A stretch of DNA of 64,000 bases from Lysinibacillus alkalisoli (GTDB lineage Bacteria > Bacillota > Bacilli > Bacillales_A > Planococcaceae), in assembly GCF_014643595.1 (NCBI RefSeq), contig NZ_BMJT01000004.1, positions 248,001 to 312,000 of the forward strand. The letters run 5' to 3'. Numbering within the stretch: the first letter of the stretch is position 1; every line of letters starts with the position of its first letter. Shown in pieces: positions 27,529 to 37,316 of this stretch. The translations under genes and the position numbers were made by a program. A model generated the notes under the pieces. It ran no database searches. It was given only the letters and a program-made list of their open reading frames with translations, and was not told where the DNA came from.

Positions 27529-28803
27529 ATGCAAACAGCGATTGCATTCATTATAATTTTTGGGTCACTCGTATTTTTCCATGAGTTAGGGCACTTTGTC
27601 TTTGCTAAACGTGCAGGGATCTTAGTACGTGAGTTTGCGATTGGATTTGGTCCAAAGTTATTAGGTATCCAAAAAGGTGAGACATTGTATACCATTCGCT
27701 TATTGCCACTTGGTGGTTATGTGCGTTATGCAGGTGCAGAGATGGATACAGTGGAATTAGTGCCAGGTTATCGCGTCGCTTTACAGTTAAATGATGAAGA
27801 TATTGTAACGAAAGTCATTTTAAATCAAAATGATAAACAGTTGTCAGATATCGTCTTTATGGAAGTAGAGAAGGCAGATTTGATTCATGACCTTTGGATT
27901 GAAGGGTATGATGAAGAAGAGCAGTTTGTACGCTATCAAGTGGCACGCACAGCTGTTGTAGTTGAGAATGGGCAGGAAAATGTCATTGCGCCATTTGATC
28001 GTCAATTTGAATCCAAATCAGTGGGACATCGCTTTGCTACCATTTTTGGGGGTCCGTTGTTTAACTTCATTTTAGCCTTCTTTATTTTTACAGCAGGTGC
28101 GTTATTTATGGGCGTCTCTAAAAACGAACCTATATTAGGCGATACAACATCCGATGGTGTAGCACAAGAAGTAGGCTTACAAAAGGGTGATGTTGTGACC
28201 GCTATTGATGGCAAAAAAATTACAGCTTGGGATCAAATGGTTGGCATGATTCAAGAAAGTGCTAATAAAGAGATCCAGATGGACGTTATTCGTGATAATA
28301 AGCCCATGACCTTTACGATGAAAGTACAAGAAAGTGTTATGAAACAAGGTAAGGAAGAGTTTCGTAAAGGGGTTATTGGCGTAACATACGGCGGTGCTAT
28401 GGAACATGGTGTCATCCAATCAATTAAAGATGGCGGTGAACAAACATGGTACTGGGCAACGCTTATCTTTAAAATGTTAGGTAAGATGGTGACAGGGCAG
28501 TTTTCTATTGATGATTTATCTGGTCCTGTTGGAATTTATAAAGTAACAGACATGGTTGCTTCAAATGGCTTAGCTAACTTGATTAGCTTTGCAGGTATGT
28601 TAAGTGTGAATTTAGGGATTATGAATTTACTACCAATACCTGCTTTAGATGGTGGTCGCTTAATTTTCATTATGATTGAGGCCGTACGTGGCAAACCAGT
28701 AGATCGTCGTAAAGAAGGCATGGTGCATTTTGTAGGCATTATGTTACTTTTATTATTAATGATTGCTGTTACATGGAATGATATTCAACGTTTCTTCTTT
28801 TAA
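27529..28803 (+). CDS. rasP: Site-2 intramembrane zinc metalloprotease RasP/RseP
   Basis: Regulated intramembrane protease cleaving anti-sigma factors and leftover signal peptides. The 424-aa protein has the zinc site HELGH at residues 18-22 in the first helix, a second-helix GGPLFNFILA motif, a PDZ domain (about 205-280, LQKGDVVTAIDGKKI) and the C-terminal NLLPIPALDGGRLIF motif. AAAGGTGGG precedes the ATG. Confidence 0.96.
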   Translation: MQTAIAFIIIFGSLVFFHELGHFVFAKRAGILVREFAIGFGPKLLGIQKGETLYTIRLLPLGGYVRYAGAEMDTVELVPGYRVALQLNDEDIVTKVILNQNDKQLSDIVFMEVEKADLIHDLWIEGYDEEEQFVRYQVARTAVVVENGQENVIAPFDRQFESKSVGHRFATIFGGPLFNFILAFFIFTAGALFMGVSKNEPILGDTTSDGVAQEVGLQKGDVVTAIDGKKITAWDQMVGMIQESANKEIQMDVIRDNKPMTFTMKVQESVMKQGKEEFRKGVIGVTYGGAMEHGVIQSIKDGGEQTWYWATLIFKMLGKMVTGQFSIDDLSGPVGIYKVTDMVASNGLANLISFAGMLSVNLGIMNLLPIPALDGGRLIFIMIEAVRGKPVDRRKEGMVHFVGIMLLLLLMIAVTWNDIQRFFF

Positions 28804-28831
28804 ACTATAAAGAAATAAAAGGTGGATATGC

Positions 28832-30535
28832 ATGAAACAAAGTCAAATCTTTATTCCCACGTTACGCGAAATACCTGCAGATGCAGAATTACGATCACAT
28901 CAACATTTGTTGCGCGCAGGTTTTATTCGTCAAATGGCAAGCGGTATTTATTCTTACTTACCTCTTGCCACACGTGTTATACGAAAGATTGAAAAAATCA
29001 TTCGGGAAGAGCTTGAAAAATTGAATGCAGTAGAAACAATATTACCTATTATGCAACCAGTAGAGTTATGGCAGACTTCAGGTAGGCAGCATACAAACAA
29101 CAAAGAAGTATTTACATTACAAGACCAGCATGAGCGTAAATACATGTTAGCTGCTGCGCAAGAAGAATGTATAACATCCCTAGTGCGCGATGAAATCAAC
29201 ACATATAAACGCTTACCATTAATGATGTATCAAATCCAAACAAAATTTAGAGATGAAAATAGACCCCGTCATGGGTTATTACGTGCACGAGAATTTATTA
29301 TGAAAGACGCCTATTCATTTCATGATACAAAAGCTAGCTTAGATGATATGTATAATGAAATGTTTAATGCGTATGCGTCTATTTTTACGCGTCTAGGCTT
29401 GCAATATCACGCTGTAATAGCGGAGTCGGATCTCATTGGCGGGAAGGACACACATGAATTTATAGTAGTATCCCCAAATGGAGAAAATGTTTTTGCCTAT
29501 ACACCTCATGGCACATATGCGGCTACGCTCTCATTAGCTGAAGTGAATACCGTGTATGAAACGTCAGAAGAACCTATGCGAGAGTTGACACTAGTTGCTA
29601 CACCACAACAACGCACGATTGAAGCAATAAGCGAATGGTTTGATATGCCAAAAAAATTATGTATTAAAACGCTTGTGTTGTTAGTCGATGGTGATATTGT
29701 GGTAACATTAGTGCGCGGCGATCACGATGTTAGTTTGGCTAAAGTGAAGGTATTGCTACAAGCACATACAGTAGCATTAGCTGATGAACAAGTGGTAGCA
29801 GAAGTTTTAGGGTGTGAGGTCGGTTATGTGGGCCCAATTAAATTACCACTTGATATTAGAGTAGTGGCTGACCATGCTGTACTTGCTATGCGTAATGCTG
29901 TAGCAGGTGCCAATGAATCAGGTTATCACTATCAATTCGTAAATCCAGAAAGAGATTTTGCCATTAATATATCTGGTGATATTAGGTATATACAAGAAGG
30001 TGAAGTTAGTCCAGATGGTGCGACGACGGTAAAATTTGGTAGAGGTATTGAAGTTGGGCATATTTTTAAGCTAGGTACGGTTTATAGTGAGCAGCTGGCT
30101 GCTATTATTACTAATGAAGAAGGACAACAAACCGCACTCCAAATGGGTTGTTACGGTATGGGTATTTCTCGTTTAGTAGCAGCATTAGCTGAACAATATC
30201 ATGATGATGGTGGCTTTACTTGGCCTAAACATCTCGCGCCTTTTCACGTTCACTTGATTCCAGTTAATATACAAGACGAAGTGCAGTTAGGGCTAGCCGA
30301 AGATATGTATGGCTTATTAAAATCTTACCACTTTGAAGTATTAATCGATGATCGTGATGAACGTGCAGGTGTTAAATTTACAGATGCAGATTTGATTGGC
30401 TTACCTGTTCGTGTAACGATTGGTAAGAAGGCAGCTGAAGGCATTGTAGAAGTTAAAGTTCGTACGACAGGTGAAACGTATGATTGGCAAAAAGAAGAAT
30501 TAATTGACAAATTGACAGAAATGTTTCGGAATTAA
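28832..30535 (+). CDS. proS: Prolyl-tRNA synthetase (bacterial type with editing domain)
   Basis: Charges tRNA-Pro. The 567-aa enzyme has class II motif 2 (FRDENRPRHGLLRAREFIMKDAYSFH), the inserted YbaK-like editing domain (about 230-390, KTLVLLVDGDIVVTLVRGDHDVSLAKVK), motif 3 (GCYGMGISRLVAALAEQ) and the anticodon-binding domain at the C-terminus (FEVLIDDRDERAGVKFTDADLIGLPVRVTIG). It is the last gene of the uppS cluster, ahead of polC. Confidence 0.97.
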   Translation: MKQSQIFIPTLREIPADAELRSHQHLLRAGFIRQMASGIYSYLPLATRVIRKIEKIIREELEKLNAVETILPIMQPVELWQTSGRQHTNNKEVFTLQDQHERKYMLAAAQEECITSLVRDEINTYKRLPLMMYQIQTKFRDENRPRHGLLRAREFIMKDAYSFHDTKASLDDMYNEMFNAYASIFTRLGLQYHAVIAESDLIGGKDTHEFIVVSPNGENVFAYTPHGTYAATLSLAEVNTVYETSEEPMRELTLVATPQQRTIEAISEWFDMPKKLCIKTLVLLVDGDIVVTLVRGDHDVSLAKVKVLLQAHTVALADEQVVAEVLGCEVGYVGPIKLPLDIRVVADHAVLAMRNAVAGANESGYHYQFVNPERDFAINISGDIRYIQEGEVSPDGATTVKFGRGIEVGHIFKLGTVYSEQLAAIITNEEGQQTALQMGCYGMGISRLVAALAEQYHDDGGFTWPKHLAPFHVHLIPVNIQDEVQLGLAEDMYGLLKSYHFEVLIDDRDERAGVKFTDADLIGLPVRVTIGKKAAEGIVEVKVRTTGETYDWQKEELIDKLTEMFRN

Positions 30536-30560
30536 AGGCATGTAGTAACGGTATCGGACG

Positions 30561-30592
30561 ATGAGGAATAGCGCGCTAGCGCCATTCCTCAT
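30561..30592 (+). terminator. Palindrome between proS and polC (weak terminator or regulatory hairpin)
   Basis: ATGAGGAAT pairs with ATTCCTCAT and the stem continues through GCGC/GCGC after a mismatch, giving roughly 13 bp. The following tail (TTCTATTG) is only moderately T-rich, so termination may be partial. Confidence 0.5.
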
Positions 30593-30617
30593 TTCTATTG
30601 CTAGGGAGGTATTGTAA

Positions 30618-33600
30618 ATGGAAAATAATGAAGCAGCAAAGTCGCGTTTACAAGTATTATTACAACAATTAAATTTAACAGAAGATGCACATGCTACCTT
30701 TTTTGAAGGTGGGGAATTAACGCGATTAACCGTGCATAAAAAAACAAGACTATGGAAATTTACCTTCACATTAACAGATGTATTACCATTTGCTATGTAT
30801 GATTTGTTACGTATTCGTTTACACGAGCAGTTTTCACATATTGCGCATGTTGTTTTTACCGTACAAACGAAAGTTACTGTACTAGATGAGAAAAAGGTGC
30901 AAGCCTATTGGCCATCTATTGTAGAGTATACAGCAGACGTCACACCATTTATGTCTACACGTTTATTATCACAATTACCGCAACTTGAAAATAACAAGTT
31001 AACATTGCTCTGTTTAGAAGAAGCAGAAATGAAGATGTTGCAAAACACGTATGTAGACAGACTAAATGATAGTATGCGTAATTTTGGTTTCCCTATGGCT
31101 CAATTTGTATTTAAGGTGAGTGATAAGCAAGAAGACATTGCGAAAGTAGAAGCTGAGCAACAAGCATTAGAGGAACATAAACGTAAGGTAGAATTAGAAA
31201 CAGCAGAGCGCATTCATAAACAAATGGCAGAGAGAGAGCAAACAGGAGAAGCAGTAGACGAGCCAGCAGGTCCTATCGTTATTGGTAAACCTATAAAAGG
31301 CGAGCCTGTAGAAATGGCAAGTATTCTAGAGGATGAGCGTTGGGTGACTTTAGAAGGTACAATATTTGCTATCGATGTAAGAGAGTTACGCAATGATAAA
31401 AAAATCTATCAACTCAAAATCACAGATTATACAGATTCATTCACAGTGAAAAAATTTACAGATGGTCCAGCGGATGAAGCTCAATTGGCCCGGTTAAAAA
31501 AGGGTATGTGGGTACGTTTTGAGGGGCCTGCACAAACAGATAGCTTTTCTCAAGAGTTAACGATTATGATGCGTAATTTAGTTGAAGTGAATAAGCAAAT
31601 GCGTAAAGACCAAGCACCTGATGGACAAAAGCGCATAGAATTACATGCACACAGTAAAATGAGCCAAATGGATGCTGTGGCAGATGTGGGGCAACTTGTC
31701 ACACAAGCAGCCAAATGGGGACATCAGGCGATTGCTATTACAGACCATGCAGTTGTACAAGCTTTCCCTGATGCGTATGCTGCTGGTAAGAAAAATAACA
31801 TTAAAGTCATTTATGGTATGGAGGCTAATTTAGTGGATGACGGCGTGCAAATTGCCTATCATCCTACGTCACAAAACTTAGAAGACGCCACATATGTAGT
31901 ATTTGACGTGGAAACAACAGGTCTTTCCTCTACGTATAATAAAATTATTGAATTAGCAGCGGTTAAGTATAAAGACGGTGAAGAGATTGGCCGCTTTGAG
32001 CGTTTTTGTAATCCACATGAACCAATTAGTGCCATGATTACAGATTTAACAGGCATTACAGATGCCATGGTTCGCAACGCACCAGAGATTAAAGATGTCA
32101 TAACAGAGTTCCATGCCTTTATTGGCGACGCTATTGTCGTTGCACATAATGCAGCGTTTGATATGGGCTTCTTATATGCAGCATATCGTGAATACGAAAT
32201 TGCGGATACACAGCACCCTACGATTGATACACTTGAATTAGCAAGAATGCTCTATCCAACGATGAAAAACCATAGGCTGAATACATTATGTAAGAAATTT
32301 AATATTGAGCTGACTCAACATCATAGAGCGATCTATGATACAGAAGCAACTGGTCATTTATTTTTACATTTATTAAACGAAGCGATGAAGAAGAAAGACA
32401 TTACCCAACATGATGAATTTAACGCACATGCTGGCGGTGCAGATGCCTATAAAAGAGCAAGACCTACTCACTGTACGTTATTAGCACAAAATGCAGAAGG
32501 TTTAAAAAATCTATTTAAGTTAGTATCCATCTCACATACTCAAACGTTTTATCGTATACCACGATTATTACGTTCTACGGTTGAGGAGTACCGGGAAGGT
32601 ATTCTTATTGGCTCGGGTTGTGATAAAGGTGAATTATTTGAAGCTATGATGCAAAAATCAATGGATGAAGCTGAGAAAATTGCTCAGTTTTATGACTATA
32701 TCGAAGTACATCCACCTGTTGTATATGATCATCTTGTACGGCGAGAGATATTGCGTGATCGTTGGGCAGTTGAGGACGTATTACGTAAGTTAGTAAAGTT
32801 AGGTAAAAAAATGGGTAAACCTGTCGTAGCTACAGGTAATGTGCATTATATTCATGAAGTGGATGCTAAATACCGTCAAATTTTAGTAGGCTCACAAGGC
32901 AATGCAAATATGTTAAATCGTCAAGGATTACCAGAGGTTCATTTCCGTACGACAGATGAAATGTTAGCAGCATTTGATTTTTTAGGCCCAGAATTAGCAC
33001 AAGAGGTTGTCGTGACCAATACACACCAAGTGGCAGCATTAATTGGTGATGTAAAGCCAATCAAAGATGATTTATACACACCAAAGATTGAAGGCTCTGA
33101 TGAGGAAGTGACTAGTTTAACTTATGAGATGGCGAAGTCTATTTATGGTGAAGCATTACCAGAAATTGTTCAAGCACGAATCGATAAGGAATTAAAGTCT
33201 ATTTTAGGGCATGGGTTTGGTGTAATTTATTTAATTTCGGCAAAACTTGTTAAGAAGTCTCTAGCAGATGGCTATTTAGTAGGTTCACGAGGGTCAGTAG
33301 GTTCATCGTTAGTAGCTACCTTTATGGAGATTACAGAAGTTAATCCCTTACCACCTCATTATATCTGTCCATCTTGTAAGCATTCTTATTTCTTTACAGA
33401 TGGTAGTGTGAGTTCGGGGTATGATTTACCAAATAAAGATTGTGAAAAATGCGGAACGCCTTACAAAAAAGACGGTCAAGATATTCCGTTTGAAACTTTC
33501 TTAGGATTTAAAGGAGATAAAGTGCCAGATATTGATCTCAATTTTTCAGGCGAATATCAGCCACAGGCACATAATTATACAAAAGTATTATTTGGTGAGG

Positions 33601-34946
33601 ATTATGTATTTCGAGCGGGCACGATTGGTACAGTAGCTGAAAAAACAGCTTATGGCTATGTTAAAGGCTATGCAAATGACCATGGGCTTCATTATAGGGG
33701 TGCAGAAGTAGAGCGCCTTGTACAAGGTTGTACAGGTGTAAAACGCACCACTGGTCAACATCCAGGAGGTATTATTGTCGTGCCAGATTATATGGATATT
33801 TTTGATTTTTCACCTGTGCAATTCCCAGCAGATGCTCAAGATGCAGAATGGAAAACAACACATTTTGACTTCCATTCGATACATGATAACATTTTAAAAT
33901 TGGATATACTAGGACACGATGATCCTACTGTTATTCGTATGTTACAAGACTTATCTGGCATTGATCCAAAAACAATTCCAACAGATGACCCAGAAGTAAT
34001 GCGTATTTTTAGTTCACCAGATACATTAGGTGTAACAGCAGAGCAAATTAATTGTAAAACAGGGACATTGGGTATTCCAGAGTTTGGTACACGTTTTGTG
34101 CGCCAAATGTTGGAGAGTACAAAACCATCTACATTTTCAGAGTTAGTACAAATTTCAGGTTTATCGCATGGTACGGACGTATGGCTTGGCAATGCACAAA
34201 CATTAATTGAAGATGGTACTTGTGTATTAAGTGAGGTAATTGGTTGTCGTGATGATATTATGGTGTATTTAATTTACCAAGGTTTAGAGCCATCATTAGC
34301 GTTTAATATTATGGAATTTGTACGTAAAGGGCGTGGCTTAACAGACGAGTTTGAAGAAGCCATGCGCGAAAATAAAGTGCCCGAATGGTATATTGATTCA
34401 TGTAAAAAAATTAAATATATGTTCCCTAAAGCCCATGCTGCTGCATATGTGCTAATGGCAGTACGCATCGCTTGGTTTAAAGTGCATTTCCCAATTTTAT
34501 ATTATGCGGCTTATTTTACAGTACGTGCAGCAGACTTTGATTTATTAGCAATGGTGCAAGGGCCTGCTATGATTCGCACTAAAATTGATGAGATTGAACA
34601 AAAAGGTTTAGATGCTTCGACTAAGGAAAAAAACTTATTAACTGTACTAGAATTATCTCTTGAGATGTGTGAGCGAGGTATGAGCTTCCAAACAGTAGAC
34701 TTGTATCGCTCACAAGCAAGCGAATTTATTATTGAAGGTAATACATTAATACCGCCATTTGATGCGATTCCAGGTTTAGGTACAAACGTAGCTAAAGTAA
34801 TTGTTGAAGCACGTAAAGATGGCGAGTTTTTGTCAAAAGAAGATTTGCAGCAACGCGGTCGCGTATCAAAGACAATTATTGAATATATGGATCAGCTAGG
34901 TTGTTTAGAAGGCATGCCTGATGCTAATCAATTATCATTATTTTAG
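30618..34946 (+). CDS. polC: DNA polymerase III alpha subunit, PolC type
   Basis: Replicative polymerase of low-GC Gram-positives with built-in proofreading. The 1442 aa are the usual PolC length: N-terminal domain, OB fold (about 235-325), PHP domain (ELHAHSKMSQMDAV, split by the exonuclease), DnaQ-type exonuclease (VVFDVETTGL near residue 428, HNAAFDMGFL, H...YDTEATG), and the C-family polymerase core with VGSRGSVGSS, a four-cysteine zinc motif (CPSC...CEKC), PDIDLNFSGEYQPQAH and KAHAAAYVLMA. A GGGAGGTA site precedes the ATG. Confidence 0.98.
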   Translation: MENNEAAKSRLQVLLQQLNLTEDAHATFFEGGELTRLTVHKKTRLWKFTFTLTDVLPFAMYDLLRIRLHEQFSHIAHVVFTVQTKVTVLDEKKVQAYWPSIVEYTADVTPFMSTRLLSQLPQLENNKLTLLCLEEAEMKMLQNTYVDRLNDSMRNFGFPMAQFVFKVSDKQEDIAKVEAEQQALEEHKRKVELETAERIHKQMAEREQTGEAVDEPAGPIVIGKPIKGEPVEMASILEDERWVTLEGTIFAIDVRELRNDKKIYQLKITDYTDSFTVKKFTDGPADEAQLARLKKGMWVRFEGPAQTDSFSQELTIMMRNLVEVNKQMRKDQAPDGQKRIELHAHSKMSQMDAVADVGQLVTQAAKWGHQAIAITDHAVVQAFPDAYAAGKKNNIKVIYGMEANLVDDGVQIAYHPTSQNLEDATYVVFDVETTGLSSTYNKIIELAAVKYKDGEEIGRFERFCNPHEPISAMITDLTGITDAMVRNAPEIKDVITEFHAFIGDAIVVAHNAAFDMGFLYAAYREYEIADTQHPTIDTLELARMLYPTMKNHRLNTLCKKFNIELTQHHRAIYDTEATGHLFLHLLNEAMKKKDITQHDEFNAHAGGADAYKRARPTHCTLLAQNAEGLKNLFKLVSISHTQTFYRIPRLLRSTVEEYREGILIGSGCDKGELFEAMMQKSMDEAEKIAQFYDYIEVHPPVVYDHLVRREILRDRWAVEDVLRKLVKLGKKMGKPVVATGNVHYIHEVDAKYRQILVGSQGNANMLNRQGLPEVHFRTTDEMLAAFDFLGPELAQEVVVTNTHQVAALIGDVKPIKDDLYTPKIEGSDEEVTSLTYEMAKSIYGEALPEIVQARIDKELKSILGHGFGVIYLISAKLVKKSLADGYLVGSRGSVGSSLVATFMEITEVNPLPPHYICPSCKHSYFFTDGSVSSGYDLPNKDCEKCGTPYKKDGQDIPFETFLGFKGDKVPDIDLNFSGEYQPQAHNYTKVLFGEDYVFRAGTIGTVAEKTAYGYVKGYANDHGLHYRGAEVERLVQGCTGVKRTTGQHPGGIIVVPDYMDIFDFSPVQFPADAQDAEWKTTHFDFHSIHDNILKLDILGHDDPTVIRMLQDLSGIDPKTIPTDDPEVMRIFSSPDTLGVTAEQINCKTGTLGIPEFGTRFVRQMLESTKPSTFSELVQISGLSHGTDVWLGNAQTLIEDGTCVLSEVIGCRDDIMVYLIYQGLEPSLAFNIMEFVRKGRGLTDEFEEAMRENKVPEWYIDSCKKIKYMFPKAHAAAYVLMAVRIAWFKVHFPILYYAAYFTVRAADFDLLAMVQGPAMIRTKIDEIEQKGLDASTKEKNLLTVLELSLEMCERGMSFQTVDLYRSQASEFIIEGNTLIPPFDAIPGLGTNVAKVIVEARKDGEFLSKEDLQQRGRVSKTIIEYMDQLGCLEGMPDANQLSLF

Positions 34947-35007
34947 TCAAGTTGCAAAATAGGGCCAATTATGATAATGTTAATTTAATATTTGTTGATA
35001 CATGCGC

Positions 35008-35046
35008 AACAAAAGAGTGGGGTTTTCCCCGCTCTTTTGTGTTGTT
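35008..35046 (+). terminator. Terminator after polC
   Basis: CAAAAGAGTGGGG and CCCCGCTCTTTTG form a 13-bp stem with a TTTT loop; the T-rich 3' arm acts as the release tract. The symmetry would also allow activity on the other strand. Confidence 0.85.
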
Positions 35047-35079
35047 ATGTCGATTTATAACATGTCAGGAGGATAATAG

Positions 35080-35559
35080 ATGAGTCAAATCGCATCCGTT
35101 GTAGAACAACTAGCGCTACCTATTGTAGAGGAATTACAATTAGAGCTAGTCGATGTCGAATTCGTCAAAGAGGGGCGCACTTACTTTTTACGTGTGTATA
35201 TCGATACTCCTGAAGGTGGTATTGATATTGACCAATGTGCACAAGTGAGTGAACGCTTAAGTGTTGTACTAGATGAAAAAGACCCCATTGAGCCTAATTA
35301 TTATTTAGAGGTATCTTCACCAGGAGCGGAGCGTCCTTTAAAAAAGGCTACAGACTTTGAAAAAGCAGTAGGCAAATATGTGTATGTTAAAACATATGAA
35401 CCTGTAAAAGATTTAAAAGAATTTTATGGTTATTTAACGGATTACAATGAAGAAGCCATAACTGTAGAAGCACAAATTAAAACACGTAAACTAACAGTAA
35501 CAATCGAAACAAACAAGGTGGCCTTTGCCCGTCTTGCGATTGATTTTTCTGCAAAATAA
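35080..35559 (+). CDS. rimP: Ribosome maturation factor RimP
   Basis: 159-aa 30S assembly factor. It contains VEFVKEGRTYFLRVYIDTPEGGIDIDQCAQVSERLS and YYLEVSSPGAERPLKKATDF, both family hallmarks, and a C-terminal Sm-like domain. First gene of the nusA-infB operon, with a CAGGAGGAT site. Confidence 0.96.
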   Translation: MSQIASVVEQLALPIVEELQLELVDVEFVKEGRTYFLRVYIDTPEGGIDIDQCAQVSERLSVVLDEKDPIEPNYYLEVSSPGAERPLKKATDFEKAVGKYVYVKTYEPVKDLKEFYGYLTDYNEEAITVEAQIKTRKLTVTIETNKVAFARLAIDFSAK

Positions 35560-35575
35560 ATAGGAGTGAACAAAG

Positions 35576-36685
35576 ATGAGTAGTGAATTAATGAAGGCGT
35601 TAGCTGCCGTAGTGGAAGAGAAAGGCATTTCTGAAGAAGTATTAATGGAAGCGTTAGAAGCAGCTTTGATTAATGCTTATAAACGCAACTTCAATCAAGC
35701 TCAAAACGTACGTGTTGATTTTAACAATGGGGAGGCACGTGTATTTTCTCGTAAAGAGGTTGTAGAGGAAGTTTTTGATCCACGCTTAGAAATCTCATTA
35801 GAAGAAGCACGTAGTCTTAACTCAGCTTACCAATTAGAAGATATTGTTGAACAAGAAGTAACACCAAATGAATTCGGGCGCGTAGCAGCACAAACAGCCA
35901 AACAAGTAGTAACACAGCGTGTGCGTGAAGCCGAACGTGGCTTAATTTATGAAGAGTATGTAGACCGAGAAGAAGATATTGTAACAGGTATTGTAGAACG
36001 ACTTGATGCACGTAACATTTATGTTAGCATTGGTAAAGTAGAAGCAGCATTACCTGTCAATGAACAAATTCAAGGTGAAACATATGCACCACATGAGCGC
36101 ATTAAAGTGTATATTACAAAAGTAGAGCGCACGACACGTGGTCCACAAATTATTGTTTCCCGTACACATCCTGGTTTATTACGCCGTTTATTTGAAATGG
36201 AAGTGCCAGAGATTTATGATGGTACAGTGGAAATTAAATCTATTGCACGAGAAGCAGGCGATCGTTCAAAAATCTCTGTTTTTGCGCATAATGAAGAAAT
36301 TGATCCTGTTGGTTCATGTGTAGGTGCAAAAGGTGCGCGTGTACAGACTATTGTTAATGAATTAAATGGTGAGAAAATTGATATTGTAGAATGGTCAGAA
36401 GATCCTGTTGTTTTCGTAGCAAATGCATTAAGCCCATCACAAGTACTTGATGTACAAGTCGATGAAGAAGAGAAATCAACAACAGTCGTTGTACCAGACT
36501 ATCAATTATCATTAGCTATTGGTAAACGTGGGCAAAATGCACGTTTAGCTGCTAAACTAACAGGCTGGAAGATTGATATTAAGAGTGAAACGGATGCGCG
36601 TGAATTGGGTATTTACCCATCTGAAACATCTGTATCATATGAACCAAAAGAAGAAGTCTTTGATTTATACTCAGAAGAAGACTAA
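35576..36685 (+). CDS. nusA: Transcription termination/antitermination factor NusA
   Basis: Binds RNA polymerase and nascent RNA to modulate pausing and termination. The 369-aa protein has the N-terminal RNAP-binding domain ([32 protein letters not shown]), S1 domain (about 135-200, [26 protein letters not shown]) and two KH domains ([44 protein letters not shown]). It lacks the long C-terminal acidic repeats of enterics, as usual for Bacillales. Confidence 0.97.
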   Translation: MSSELMKALAAVVEEKGISEEVLMEALEAALINAYKRNFNQAQNVRVDFNNGEARVFSRKEVVEEVFDPRLEISLEEARSLNSAYQLEDIVEQEVTPNEFGRVAAQTAKQVVTQRVREAERGLIYEEYVDREEDIVTGIVERLDARNIYVSIGKVEAALPVNEQIQGETYAPHERIKVYITKVERTTRGPQIIVSRTHPGLLRRLFEMEVPEIYDGTVEIKSIAREAGDRSKISVFAHNEEIDPVGSCVGAKGARVQTIVNELNGEKIDIVEWSEDPVVFVANALSPSQVLDVQVDEEEKSTTVVVPDYQLSLAIGKRGQNARLAAKLTGWKIDIKSETDARELGIYPSETSVSYEPKEEVFDLYSEED

Positions 36686-36718
36686 AACAGTCATGGTAAG
36701 GTAAAGGAGGTGGTGCTG

Positions 36719-36997
36719 GTGTCAAAGCAAAGGAAGGTACCATTACGCAAGTGTGTCGTGACAGGTGAAATGTTACCGAAAAAGGAAATGATTCGCATTG
36801 TTCGTTCTAAAGAGAGCGAAGTGAGCGTTGATATCTCTGGTAAAAAACCTGGGCGTGGCGCCTACGTTTCTAAGCAAGAAGAAGTGATTGAACTTGCGAA
36901 ACGTAAAAATACATTAGGGCATCAGCTAGGCGTGCAAATCCCAGAAGAAGTATATGAAGAATTGATTTTGCTAATTCGCAGGGAGTCACTTCTATGA
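36719..36997 (+). CDS. ylxR: YlxR family RNA-binding protein (RnpM type)
   Basis: A 92-aa protein with the DUF448 core: RKCVVTGEMLPKKEMIRIVRSK and ISGKKPGRGAYVSKQEEVIELAKRKNTLGHQLG. YlxR proteins bind RNA; B. subtilis work links the family to RNase P (RnpM). GTG 36719 is preferred because AAAGGAGG (36703-36710) is spaced 8 nt from it; the GTG at 36710 overlaps that site. It sits between nusA and ylxQ and overlaps ylxQ by 4 nt. Confidence 0.9.
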   Translation: MSKQRKVPLRKCVVTGEMLPKKEMIRIVRSKESEVSVDISGKKPGRGAYVSKQEEVIELAKRKNTLGHQLGVQIPEEVYEELILLIRRESLL

Positions 36998-37302
36998 ATG
37001 AACAAGCTGTTTTAAATCTACTCGGTATTGCCGCACGTGCAAGAAAGGTAACTTCTGGAGAAGAACTTGTCGTGAAAGATATTAGAAGCGGGCATGCAAA
37101 AATTGTCATTCTCTCAGAAGATGCTTCACATAATACGACAAAGAAGATTACAGATAAATGTAAGTATTACAATGTTGAGTATCATGTTTTTAGCAATCGT
37201 TATGATTTGGGGCATGCGACTGGCAAGGAGGCACGAGTAGCTCTTGCTATTAAGGACAAAGGTTTTGCACAAAAATTGTCTAGTCTACTCAACGAAAAAT
37301 AA
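36994..37302 (+). CDS. ylxQ: L7Ae-family RNA-binding protein YlxQ
   Basis: A 102-aa member of the L7Ae/L30e/YbxF family, with [53 protein letters not shown]. Family members recognise K-turn RNA; the cellular partner in this operon is not settled. ATGA overlap with ylxR and 14 nt before infB. Confidence 0.92.
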   Translation: MNEQAVLNLLGIAARARKVTSGEELVVKDIRSGHAKIVILSEDASHNTTKKITDKCKYYNVEYHVFSNRYDLGHATGKEARVALAIKDKGFAQKLSSLLNEK

Positions 37303-37316
37303 TCGGGGGTGAGCAG

